Below are positions 34,288-42,869 of a DNA stretch of 64,000 nucleotides, one piece after another. Location of the stretch: contig NZ_FZOJ01000021.1 in NCBI RefSeq assembly GCF_900188145.1, positions 20,671 to 84,670 on the forward strand. The letters run 5' to 3'. Under the pieces are notes generated by a model that saw only the letters and a list, made by a program, of their open reading frames with translations, did no database searches and had not been told where the DNA came from. The position numbers and the translations under genes were made by a program. The DNA comes from Anaerovirgula multivorans. Its GTDB lineage: Bacteria; Bacillota; Clostridia; Peptostreptococcales; Natronincolaceae. Numbering within the stretch: the stretch's first letter is position 1; the number at the start of each line of letters is the position of its first letter.

Positions 34288-35376
34288 TTAAATGACACTA
34301 ACCGTCCCCTTAATGACAAGGGTTTTTTCCTCCAGTAGATTTACTGTTCTGTTAACCTTCCTTTTATCCTTATCTATCACTAACTTAATTTCAGGCCGTA
34401 AGAAAAATCGACCATTAATCTTTGATACCACTCCGATACTTCCATCGTTTAGCTCAACCAATGTGTTGACAGGATAGGGATTAATATTTAGAATAAAAGC
34501 CTTTGTCAACGTTGGGTGAAATAATGTTCCTCCACTACCCATGATGAACTCCAAAACCTCTGAAACTGGTTCAGCCTTTCTATAGGGACGGTGGGAGGTC
34601 AAGGCATCGAAGGTATCAGCAACACCAATAATCCTTGAAAATAAGTGAGTGTTTTTATAGGATACAGAGTCCGGATAGCCACTATCATTGTATCGTTTAT
34701 GATGTTGGAGAGCTGCAACTCGAATGGTAGGGTTCAAATCTGTTTTTGTTTTTAAAAACTCATAGCCTTTTGCAGCATGGGTTTGTATCTCTAGTACCTC
34801 CTCTTGCGTTAAAGGACTTCTCTTTTTTAAGATTTCTTCCGGAATAAACATCATGCCAATGTCATGAAGGGCAGCAGCTAGAGCCAACTTTTCCAAATCA
34901 AGCTTACTTAATCCAAGGGTAGTCCCCAATACTAGAGAATGAATCATAACATTAACAGAATGCTCGTAAACATAGCCTTCTATAGTTTTTAAATCTAGCA
35001 GATCAATTATAATATCTTCTTTAGCAAAAATATCATCTACAATTGTACCTATTGTTGCCTTTGCCATAGTTAAATCTGCATTAAAGGCGGTAACAGTATT
35101 TTTACCACCAGCACTGTCCTCTGCTATAATAGATGCCAGCTTACGGATATGACCTATAGCTTTCTGTCTAACCTCTGGTTTAATAATATCTTCAATTTCC
35201 TGCTGGCTATATTCATCCTTTATGTAAACCCTAGTGTAGCCTAACTCCAATAATTTTGCAATGAGGGAAGGTTTTAAATGAACCCCGTTTGATAGTAGAA
35301 TTTTTCCTTGGTCATTGAAAAGAGGAATGGCCAATATGTGATCCTCAGTAGCATGGTACAAGTCTATAACTCTCAT
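34288..35376 (-). CDS. HD-GYP domain protein (cyclic di-GMP phosphodiesterase family)
   Basis: 362 residues from ATG 35376, with AAAGGTGAT upstream; the GTG at 35385 lies within that site. The N-terminal part (about 1-120) is a DUF3391-like alpha/beta region. The HD-GYP domain (about 130-300) has HSVNVM, HDIGMMFIPEEIL, HAAKGYEFL and VADTFDALTSHRPYR. The signature usually written HHExxDGxGYP reads HHKRYNDSGYP here, so Glu and Asp/Gly are changed while both His ligands remain. The C-terminal tail (about 305-362) is beta-rich. The last codons contain a 12-base REP core (34299-34310). Activity is uncertain. Confidence 0.88.
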   Translation of the reverse strand: MRVIDLYHATEDHILAIPLFNDQGKILLSNGVHLKPSLIAKLLELGYTRVYIKDEYSQQEIEDIIKPEVRQKAIGHIRKLASIIAEDSAGGKNTVTAFNADLTMAKATIGTIVDDIFAKEDIIIDLLDLKTIEGYVYEHSVNVMIHSLVLGTTLGLSKLDLEKLALAAALHDIGMMFIPEEILKKRSPLTQEEVLEIQTHAAKGYEFLKTKTDLNPTIRVAALQHHKRYNDSGYPDSVSYKNTHLFSRIIGVADTFDALTSHRPYRKAEPVSEVLEFIMGSGGTLFHPTLTKAFILNINPYPVNTLVELNDGSIGVVSKINGRFFLRPEIKLVIDKDKRKVNRTVNLLEEKTLVIKGTVSVI

Positions 35377-35505
35377 TTTAATCACCTTTTCTTAGATTCT
35401 CATTATGAATTGGATTTTCTCCATATACTAACATATCATATTTTTTGAAAACAATCTATATAGATCAACAGTAGATTGAATGGAAACTAATAATTGCTCA
35501 ATGTG

Positions 35506-35532
35506 AAAAGCCACCGTTATTGGTGGCTTTTT
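35506..35532 (-). terminator. Terminator of the efflux operon, overlapping the TetR stop
   Basis: On the minus strand AAAAAGCCACC (35532-35522) pairs with GGTGGCTTTT (35515-35506); the stop codon is in the loop and the first arm encodes the last four codons. Confidence 0.85.
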
Positions 35533-36101
35533 AATCCCTTTATAAACAAGTCGATATATTGGTTGATTTGTTCTTCAGTAATATGATCATCATGAAGAGA
35601 AACATGATACATCACCATATAGTTGATTCCTCCAAGGAAGATAATTGCAGCTATCTTTTCATCAATAGGACGAAATTCGCCTTTATTGACTGCTTCTGTT
35701 AATACCTCCTCAACCAAGGTAACAATCTGTTTTTTGGCATCCATCATTAGATAAACAATATTATTATCAGATCTCCATGCCTCTTGGGAAAAAATCCGCA
35801 TGATATCCATATGCTTTTGGGTGAATCGGATAATTAGAAGAAAAAATTCTCTGAGCTTTGATTCAGTAGTAATATTTTGAAACAGTACATTTTTTATGCT
35901 TGTTATATAGGTATCTAAAGAAAAATGGACCATTTCTTCAAATAAGTGATCTTTACTATTGAAGTACTCATAGATGGTGCCCTTACCTACTCCGGCTGTT
36001 TCTGCAATATCTCCCACCTTAGCCTTATAAAAACCACTACGAGCAAAGACTTGAATTGCAGCCTGTATAATTAGATCCCTTTTGCTTGTTATTTCCGCCA
36101 T
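35517..36101 (-). CDS. TetR/AcrR-family regulator of the efflux operon
   Basis: 194 residues. N-terminal HTH (about 8-54) with GFYKAKVGDIAETAGVGKGT and IYEYFNSKDHLFEEM, then a helical ligand domain. GGAGG is 11 bp before ATG 36101. It is the last gene of the MFP-RND-TetR operon, 14 bp after the pump gene, and probably controls it through the palindrome at 40490-40505. Confidence 0.92.
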   Translation of the reverse strand: MAEITSKRDLIIQAAIQVFARSGFYKAKVGDIAETAGVGKGTIYEYFNSKDHLFEEMVHFSLDTYITSIKNVLFQNITTESKLREFFLLIIRFTQKHMDIMRIFSQEAWRSDNNIVYLMMDAKKQIVTLVEEVLTEAVNKGEFRPIDEKIAAIIFLGGINYMVMYHVSLHDDHITEEQINQYIDLFIKGLKSHQ

Positions 36102-36115
36102 CCGCTGCCTCCTAA

Positions 36116-39100
36116 TTAAACTTCAATTGAAGGTTTTTTTCTCTTAAAGACTTTCACTTTGATGTAGTTGGCTACTCTATCAAAAATGATATACATAACT
36201 GGGATAAAGACCAGGGTTAACAAGGTAGCCAACAACAAACCCCCAATAACTACTGTGGCAAGAGGAGCTTGAGCTTCGGCGCCTTCACCTATACCTAAAG
36301 CCAGGGGAACTAATCCCAGTACGGTTGTTAAGGCTGTCATAAGAATAGGTCTTAGTCTTGTAGGGCCGGCCTGCAATATGGCTTCTTTCATTTTCAAACC
36401 TTTACCTCGTAAAATATTAATATAATCCACCAATACAATGGCGTTGTTTACAACGATGCCTGACAACATGATCAAACCTATGATTGCAGGTACACTAACG
36501 GTTCTTTGGGTGATAAACAATCCCAAGGCACCCCCTGCAAAGGATAGGGGTACGGAAAGCATAATGGTAAAGGGATGGAGCAAGGACTCAAACTGAGAAG
36601 CCAGCACCATATATACCAGAAGTACAGCCAGGATAATAGCCAAACCTAAACTTTTAAAGGATTCTACAAGATCTTCCATTTCTCCTCCCATTTTATAGGA
36701 GTAGCCCTCTGGCATTGGATAATTCTCCAGCTGGCTTACTATATCATTATTAATGCTTCTTACATCCCTGCCTAATATATCAGCAGTAATTTTGACGGTT
36801 CTTACCTGATCCTCTCTTGCGATTTGAGTAAGACCCTGACGAATACTTATATCCGCCACCTGCTCCAAAGGTACTGTTATTCCCAGAGGAGTAGCTATTT
36901 GAATTTGGCTAAAATTCGAAATGTTTTCCTTTATATAGTTTTGACTTCGAAGAGCTACATCTATTTCAGTACCATCGAATTTATATCTAGTAGCTACTGT
37001 TCCTTGAATGTTATTTCGGACGGACTGGGCAATTTGAGCCGCAGATAATCCATATCTTGAGGCAATATGTCTGTTGATAGTAACCTGTATTTCGGGTTTT
37101 GCATCTTCAAAGCTGGATTTTACTTCTCTTGTGCCTTCCACTCCTTCAACAAAGCCCAGAATATCGGTGGATAGTTCCTCTAAGAGTTCCATATCGTCTC
37201 CGTTGATTGCGATGGACACAGGAGCGCCACCTGTTCCACCCATACCACTTTCCATAGCTTGAACAGATATGAGGGCTCCGGCAATTTCTGAGGTCTGGTC
37301 TCTAATCTCATCGGCAATTTCTGCGCTGCTTCTTTTCCTCTGATTTAAAGGCTTTAGCTTCAAATATATTGCTGCTGTATTGCTTATACCACCAGTATCT
37401 ACATACTCATTCCCTGATCCCCCTAGTATGACAAAGAGAGATTCGGCTTCAGGAATTTCTGCAGTAATTTCTTCAAGGCGCGTTGCAATTTTATCGGTTT
37501 CCTCTAGTTTGCTGCCAGTAGGAAGTTCAATATCAATGGTGACATATCCTTCATCCATTCTCGGGAAAAACTCCGCCCCCACTGTGAAGGCAAGCCCTAT
37601 AGAAACCACAAAAATAACAACAGCTAACAGTACAATTATCTTTTTATGGTCTAAGGACCAGCCTAATATATTTTTATAGGTTTCTTCTATCCTATTAAAA
37701 AAGGCTTGAAATCCATCCAATAATCTCTTGGAGAAGGTAGTTCTTCTTGTAATCTCGTGGGAGAGTTTTAATATTTTAGAAGATAGCATCGGTACAATCG
37801 TAAGGGATACAAATAGGGAGGCCAGTAGGGAGAAGGTAACTGTCATGGCCAATTCCTTAAATAGCATAGAGGTAATCCCTTCAACAAAAACGATTGGTAA
37901 AAATACTGCCACGGTGGTGATCGTAGAGGCAGTAACCGCCATACTCACTTCTCCCGCCCCTTCCTTTGCTGCTTCAATTCGGGAATAACCCTCTTGGCGG
38001 AAGCGATAGATGTTTTCTAGTACAACAATGGAGTTATCCACCAGCATCCCCATACCCAGAGCCAAACCACCCAAGGTCATTAAATTAATGGTGACCCCTG
38101 AGAAATACATAAGGGAGAAGGTGGCAATAATAGAGATGGGGATAGCAATACCGATAATAAAAGTGGTTCGAATATTCCTTAAGAAAAGGAATAGAATCAA
38201 TACTGCCAAAATGCCTCCAATAGCAGCGTTCTTAGCAACATTTCTAATGGAGTCATTAATATAGTCGGATAAATCCATAATCATATGAAATTCTATCCCA
38301 TCCAGTTCATTATCAAGTCTATCCAACTCTCTATTTACCCGATTAGCAACTTGAACTGTATTGGCGGTGGATTGTTTGCTGACAGTTAAGAAAATACTGG
38401 GAATCTCATCGGTACGGGAGATTCGATCAGGATCTTTAGCTTCCAAAATGACTTCTGCTATATCCTTCAAGTAAATAATATCCCCGTTACTTAGTATAAC
38501 AGGAAGATTTCTCATTTCCTCTACACTGCTAAACTCTCCTAAGGTTCTTACCAATAACTCCCGATTTCCTCTTTCTACTAAACCTCCGGGAAGATTAAGA
38601 TTTTCTCCCTTTAGTGTATTGGCTAAATTATCAATAGATAGACCGTACATATCTAATTTCACAGGATCTACTGTGATTTTCACTTCATTTTCATAGCCGC
38701 CCATTATCATAACAGAAGCAACCCCAGGTAATCGTTCAATTCTGCTTTTGATTCTATCCTCAGCTATTCGCTGGGTTTCTGCTAAACCTTTATCTCCAGT
38801 AATAGCCATACTCATGATTGGAAAAGCATTAGGATCAATTTTGCTTACTATAGGTGTGGTTGCATCCGCAGGTAGAAAATCCTGTATCATCTCCGCTTTT
38901 TCCCGCATATCCAATGCAGCTAAGTCCATATCCGTTCCATCATTAAACTCAACCACGACTACAGAACTGCCTTCACTGGAGGTGGAGCTAATACTTTTCA
39001 CATTACTAACAGTTGCCAGGACTTCTTCAAGAGGTCTTGTAACCAAAGACTCCATTTCATAAGGACCAACTCCTCTATATTGGCTACTGACAATGGCTAC

Positions 39101-39229
39101 TGGAACATTAATCTGAGGCAATAAATCAATGGAAAGCTTGGTTAAGGAAACAAAGCCTAATAACAGAATAATGAATATCACCATTACGGTAGTAACAGGA
39201 CGTTTTACTGATATGTGAGAGAGCTTCAT
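36116..39229 (-). CDS. RND-family efflux pump (AcrB/SwrC-like)
   Basis: 1037 residues, standard for the family. Twelve spans in two halves, with large loops after spans 1 and 7. N-terminus SVKRPVTTVMVIFIILLLG. The proton-relay helix 4 region reads NLMTLGGLALGMGMLVDNSIVV, split over 385-406, with its acidic residue near 401. The second half ends with PTRLRPILMTALTTVLGLVPL. In Gram-positives such pumps (B. subtilis SwrC) export surfactants, fatty acids or drugs without an outer-membrane channel. Its ATG overlaps the stop of the MFP gene (TAATG). Confidence 0.95.
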   Translation of the reverse strand: MKLSHISVKRPVTTVMVIFIILLLGFVSLTKLSIDLLPQINVPVAIVSSQYRGVGPYEMESLVTRPLEEVLATVSNVKSISSTSSEGSSVVVVEFNDGTDMDLAALDMREKAEMIQDFLPADATTPIVSKIDPNAFPIMSMAITGDKGLAETQRIAEDRIKSRIERLPGVASVMIMGGYENEVKITVDPVKLDMYGLSIDNLANTLKGENLNLPGGLVERGNRELLVRTLGEFSSVEEMRNLPVILSNGDIIYLKDIAEVILEAKDPDRISRTDEIPSIFLTVSKQSTANTVQVANRVNRELDRLDNELDGIEFHMIMDLSDYINDSIRNVAKNAAIGGILAVLILFLFLRNIRTTFIIGIAIPISIIATFSLMYFSGVTINLMTLGGLALGMGMLVDNSIVVLENIYRFRQEGYSRIEAAKEGAGEVSMAVTASTITTVAVFLPIVFVEGITSMLFKELAMTVTFSLLASLFVSLTIVPMLSSKILKLSHEITRRTTFSKRLLDGFQAFFNRIEETYKNILGWSLDHKKIIVLLAVVIFVVSIGLAFTVGAEFFPRMDEGYVTIDIELPTGSKLEETDKIATRLEEITAEIPEAESLFVILGGSGNEYVDTGGISNTAAIYLKLKPLNQRKRSSAEIADEIRDQTSEIAGALISVQAMESGMGGTGGAPVSIAINGDDMELLEELSTDILGFVEGVEGTREVKSSFEDAKPEIQVTINRHIASRYGLSAAQIAQSVRNNIQGTVATRYKFDGTEIDVALRSQNYIKENISNFSQIQIATPLGITVPLEQVADISIRQGLTQIAREDQVRTVKITADILGRDVRSINNDIVSQLENYPMPEGYSYKMGGEMEDLVESFKSLGLAIILAVLLVYMVLASQFESLLHPFTIMLSVPLSFAGGALGLFITQRTVSVPAIIGLIMLSGIVVNNAIVLVDYINILRGKGLKMKEAILQAGPTRLRPILMTALTTVLGLVPLALGIGEGAEAQAPLATVVIGGLLLATLLTLVFIPVMYIIFDRVANYIKVKVFKRKKPSIEV

Positions 39230-40467
39230 TAGAATTCACCTCTCACAATCTTGATTTTATAACCATCCTTTAGAAAATCTTGTCCTTTAACAATAACAGC
39301 ATCCTCTGGTGCTAATCCAGCTGTTATCTCCACCAGTTCTCCGTTGTCTAAACCAATCTCAACAGCTTTTCTTACTGCTCTTTCTTCTTTGACCAAAAAC
39401 ACATAAAAATCTTTATCCTCTTGAAGAACTGCTGCACTTGGTAGTGTTACTATATCACTTTTTTCGTTGGTATGTATATATACCTGAGCAAACATGCCTG
39501 GTTTGATGACATCTTCAGGGTTTTCAACAGTTACCTTCACGGTATAAAGCTGTGACACAGGATCTGGAACAGGATTTACAGCCTTAATAGAACCTATTAC
39601 TATTTCATCAGAAATAGAGGGAATCATAAGCTGTACATTGCCTGCCGCCATGATTTTGTTAATCGTTGCCTCTGTTACTTTCATAACAACTTCAAGACTG
39701 GAAATATCTGTGATGGTTAAAGCAGGTTGAGCAGAAATCAATCCTTTTTCCTGTATATCGATGGAGGAAACAATACCATCGATAGGTGCAGTAATAATGG
39801 TATTGTTCAAATCTTTTGAACTGTTGTTATAAGCAAGCTTTGTTTCCTCTAATTGTGCCTCAAGATACTGAAGCTGTGTTTCAGAAGCTTTTTTATTTTC
39901 ATAGCTTAGCTTGGCCTGTTGATAGGGGATATCAGAAGCCGACAATTTCGCCTGTTCATAGTCCTGCTGAGATGCGCCTCCTGCTTCAAATAGCTTTTCG
40001 ATTCTTTCAAAGTTTATCTTAGCATTTTCATAGCTCTTTTTAGCATTTTCATATGTAAGTCTGGCATCTTCTATTTGTTCATCCAGCAATTTTTTCTGAA
40101 ATTTATAGTTTGCCAAATTGGTTTCGTAGGAAAGTTTTCTACTACTCACTTGATCTTCAACAGATTCTGTATCTAGTGTAAATAATACATCCCCCTTCCT
40201 AACGAAATCTCCAAGCTGAACAGCCAAGGTTTTTACTTCTAATAATCCTTGTATTTCCGGGATGACAGTTACGGTATCTATCGCCTGAAGCTGTCCACTT
40301 AAGGTAATGCTTTGAGATATATCCCCCAAAGAAGGCTTCATTACCTCTACAGCAAAAATATTTTCCTGGTCTGCTTGAGTTTCCAAGGATTTACCACTAC
40401 AGCCCACCAATAAACTATTCAGTAGTAAAATTAATCCAAAAAGTACAATAAATCGCTTTGACATCAT
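39229..40467 (-). CDS. RND efflux membrane fusion lipoprotein (HlyD/AcrA-like)
   Basis: 412 residues. Lipoprotein signal, with LLVGC as lipobox near residue 23. Lipoyl half-domains flank a long coiled coil (about 100-205, repeating KLSYENAKK-type heptads), then beta-barrel and membrane-proximal domains containing IITAPIDGIVSSIDI and VVMKVTEATI. It links the RND pump to the outside of the membrane. First gene of the operon; ATG 40467 after GGAGGTG. Confidence 0.93.
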   Translation of the reverse strand: MMSKRFIVLFGLILLLNSLLVGCSGKSLETQADQENIFAVEVMKPSLGDISQSITLSGQLQAIDTVTVIPEIQGLLEVKTLAVQLGDFVRKGDVLFTLDTESVEDQVSSRKLSYETNLANYKFQKKLLDEQIEDARLTYENAKKSYENAKINFERIEKLFEAGGASQQDYEQAKLSASDIPYQQAKLSYENKKASETQLQYLEAQLEETKLAYNNSSKDLNNTIITAPIDGIVSSIDIQEKGLISAQPALTITDISSLEVVMKVTEATINKIMAAGNVQLMIPSISDEIVIGSIKAVNPVPDPVSQLYTVKVTVENPEDVIKPGMFAQVYIHTNEKSDIVTLPSAAVLQEDKDFYVFLVKEERAVRKAVEIGLDNGELVEITAGLAPEDAVIVKGQDFLKDGYKIKIVRGEF

Positions 40468-40489
40468 AACACCTCCAATTCAATTATCC

Positions 40490-40505
40490 GACTGAACGGT
40501 CAGTC
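40490..40505. promoter_or_regulatory. TetR-type operator upstream of the efflux operon
   Basis: GACTGA (40490-40495), ACGG, TCAGTC (40500-40505): a 16-bp palindrome of the TGACYGNTCAGTCA kind used by many TetR/AcrR proteins, 23 bp before the MFP start codon. Likely site of autoregulation by the TetR gene at the operon end. Confidence 0.7.
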
Positions 40506-40587
40506 TCATCAATTATAAGATACTTGGCAATAACTGTCAACTGTTGGAAAAGCCTAAAAATGAAAAAATTATTTTTTTAGAAAAAAT

Positions 40588-40684
40588 TTATCCTTCGGTG
40601 TATTGCTAAGACTCCCGCTTCAGATAAACAAATTAAGCGACTAACCCAAATTATAGAGTGTCCTTTGGATTAAGTCTCAATTTA
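40588..40684 (+). repeat. PATE-like two-hairpin repeat, copy A (degenerate)
   Basis: Begins TTTATCCTTCGGTGTATTG, then CTAAGACTCCCGCTTC, and ends GGATTAAGTCTCAATTTAT. Shares both ends with copies at 44022-44150 and 56430-56680; the middle is shortened. Confidence 0.65.
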
Positions 40685-40941
40685 TTGTGGATAAGGCACT
40701 TTTTATACACAAAATTATTGATCGGCTTGTCCCTTTTAAAATCACATTATCAACAGGATTATCCACATTATACACATAATAAGGACAAATATATCCACAA
40801 GTAATTTATTCAAAATAAAAAATAAATAGTTCATATGAAGCCATAGGTCCTTGGATATTAAAATTGAAATATACAAAGACAGCATCTATAAAGCTATGCA
40901 TTATTCCACATTCTCATTGAAATAATTGCATAGTTTTTTCA
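40685..40941. other. Gap between repeat A and the second HD-GYP gene
   Basis: About 250 bases. Several TTATCCACA-like words (near 40748-40768 and 40791-40800) cluster here and look superficially like DnaA boxes, but no other origin features are present. ATATTAAAATTGAA near 40855 resembles an eroded end of the 93-bp repeat. Confidence 0.35.
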
Positions 40942-42114
40942 TTAGATAAACTCTTCTATTTCTATTGCTTTGTTTGCATCAGCGGTTAAATCCATTAATG
41001 GATCAACATTCTCTAGCTTAATGATGGGTCTGTAGATATTCCGTTTAGGTATGAACAAAATCTCTCCTATCTGGCCGTTACTTAATTTTACTTTTTGGCC
41101 AACAAAATAATCTCCAATACGATTTAAGAATAGATAAAGAATATTGGTATCCAGTTTCCCCATGAACTGGGTTTCCATAATTTTAATTGCTTCAAAAGGA
41201 GTCTTTTTATCCCTATAGGGGCGTTTGGCAGTAAGAGCACTATATATATCGGCAATAGCAATAATTCGGGCAAAAAGGGGGATTTTATCTCCCTTTATTC
41301 CCATAGGATACCCGCTGCCATCAATTTTTTCATGGTGCAGTAAAACAGCTTGCTTTATTTCAAAAGATATAAAAGTATAGTTTTTTATTAAATCATAGCT
41401 AAGGATGACGTGTTTTTGTAATTCCAACCATTCGTCATTAGTTAGCTGTTCTTTTTTATTTAATAGAGTTTGAGGAATTTGGATTTTACCTATATCAATC
41501 AGTAAAGCGGCTAAAGATAAATCATTTAAATCCTGTTGCTTCAGATCTAACCATTTACCAATAGAATAGCTGATTAAGGCAACATTGTGGGCGTGAGCAT
41601 AAGTAATATCATCCAAATCTTTAATTTTTTGCGTTAATTGAAAGATGTTCATATCTTCTTTAAAAACCTCAAGGGTTTCTTCTATTTTATTGACTAAATC
41701 CTTTTCTTGAATACCTTCACCTTTAATAATTTTTTCGAACTCATTTTTTAAACCTTCTCTTTTTTTATCAAATTTTTCGACGAATTTCTTTACTTTTAAT
41801 GAATTAACCGAAGGTTCCACCACAACGATTTCAGGGACTTTTTCTTCTTTAGGTATCTCAATGACTACATCGAAAACATTATATTGTGCAAGCATACTTT
41901 GAAAACGTTCTGGATTCCTTATTACAAATTCTTTAGGAACTAGAACAACACCCCTATCATTTGTTATTTCTCGACCTACAATCATATTTTCTTTCACATC
42001 ACTAATGTGAACTTCATCGATTGGCAATGATTCATTTGTACTCACAGGCATACCACCTTTATTCGTATTGTTAACTGGAAAATCCTTAAGACTTATATTG
42101 GCTTCTGAATGCAT
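40942..42114 (-). CDS. HD-GYP-like protein lacking the HD histidine
   Basis: 390 residues from ATG 42114, which has no clear ribosome site; ATG 42051 (residue 22) has AAAGGTGGT directly in front but too close. The N-terminal region (about 35-150) is DUF3391-like plus charged helices. In the HD-GYP domain (about 160-330) the HD motif reads LLIDIGKIQIP: Ile (codon at 41497-41499) replaces the metal-binding His. HHEKIDGSGYP is intact, and ADIYSALTAKRPYR is mostly intact. It may bind cyclic di-GMP without cleaving it. It differs from the other HD-GYP gene in which motif is damaged. Confidence 0.85.
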   Translation of the reverse strand: MHSEANISLKDFPVNNTNKGGMPVSTNESLPIDEVHISDVKENMIVGREITNDRGVVLVPKEFVIRNPERFQSMLAQYNVFDVVIEIPKEEKVPEIVVVEPSVNSLKVKKFVEKFDKKREGLKNEFEKIIKGEGIQEKDLVNKIEETLEVFKEDMNIFQLTQKIKDLDDITYAHAHNVALISYSIGKWLDLKQQDLNDLSLAALLIDIGKIQIPQTLLNKKEQLTNDEWLELQKHVILSYDLIKNYTFISFEIKQAVLLHHEKIDGSGYPMGIKGDKIPLFARIIAIADIYSALTAKRPYRDKKTPFEAIKIMETQFMGKLDTNILYLFLNRIGDYFVGQKVKLSNGQIGEILFIPKRNIYRPIIKLENVDPLMDLTADANKAIEIEEFI

Positions 42115-42391
42115 ATAAATATGAAGAAAAAGACAAGGTTAAATGTTATCTTAATATTAAAACAATTTAACCTATTTTTCAACAAAATTTTCTATTTATT
42201 AGTATTATGGGTAGAAAATAAAAGACCTACCTTATAAGTAATAAATTAACAAAAATAATTAACTTAACTATAACAATTTTTAAAAGATTTTTGTGTATAA
42301 TGGAGAAAATTACTATATTAATATAGTATATTAAGGAAATTGATAGAATTTTATGAGGATATGTATGTATTCAATAGGTATAGGATAGAAA
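42115..42391. other. Gap upstream of the small membrane protein gene
   Basis: AT-rich. AGGTTAAAT...ATTTAACCT (42137-42176 area) is a hairpin followed by ATTTTT on the plus strand. GTGTATAATGG near 42293-42303 is a plausible -10 region for a short plus-strand transcript ending at 42426. No gene. Confidence 0.35.
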
Positions 42392-42426
42392 ACAGTAGAG
42401 TAAATAATAACTCTATTGTTTTTTGT
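42392..42426 (+). terminator. Terminator in the leader of the small membrane protein gene
   Basis: CAGTAGAGT and ACTCTATTG pair (one G-U) around eight bases, followed by six T. No annotated gene ends here, so it may end a short leader RNA or act as an attenuator for the gene at 42507. Confidence 0.5.
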
Positions 42427-42506
42427 TTGTTATTCTTAATTAGAGGGTTGCCCTGAGCTGAAATATGATAAAATATAATCACAAACACAAAAGAGAGGTG
42501 ATTGCT

Positions 42507-42845
42507 TTGAAAAACACAAAACAGCAGAAGGCAGATAGGCAAAACAGCAGTGTTATAAAGGATAAGAATAAAAATTTAAGGGAATTGTATAATAAGGGTA
42601 AAGTAAACTATATATTGGTCCATGGTGTATTAAGCTGGGGTTTGTCCACCGGTATTATTTTTATATTTTTAACTAGCTTCTTTCAGTATGAGTTTAACTT
42701 CAGAGTAATTACTGAGAATCTTTTTTCTAAAAACAACTTAATTACTCTTGGTCTATTTGCAGCAGCAGGAAGTGTATGGGGCAGTATTATGTGGAAAATC
42801 ATAGTAAAAGAAGTAGAAAAGAAACATTCAAAACACAAAAGATAA
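42507..42845 (+). CDS. Small two-span membrane protein
   Basis: 112 residues from TTG 42507 after GAGAGGTGATT; the upstream frame from 42465 has no site. A basic N-terminal region of about 40 residues, hydrophobic spans about 40-58 and 77-97 (LITLGLFAAAGSVWGSIMW), and a lysine/histidine-rich tail. Not recognised. It ends 24 bp before the RNA methyltransferase gene, so the two may be cotranscribed. Confidence 0.65.
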   Translation: MKNTKQQKADRQNSSVIKDKNKNLRELYNKGKVNYILVHGVLSWGLSTGIIFIFLTSFFQYEFNFRVITENLFSKNNLITLGLFAAAGSVWGSIMWKIIVKEVEKKHSKHKR

Positions 42846-42869
42846 GATCTATAGAATAGGGGAGATAGA

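Noticed and set aside
40748..40800. Cluster of TTATCCACA-like words resembling DnaA boxes
   Set aside because: No dnaA/dnaN/gidA genes or DNA-unwinding region nearby and no skew information; a replication origin is not supported.
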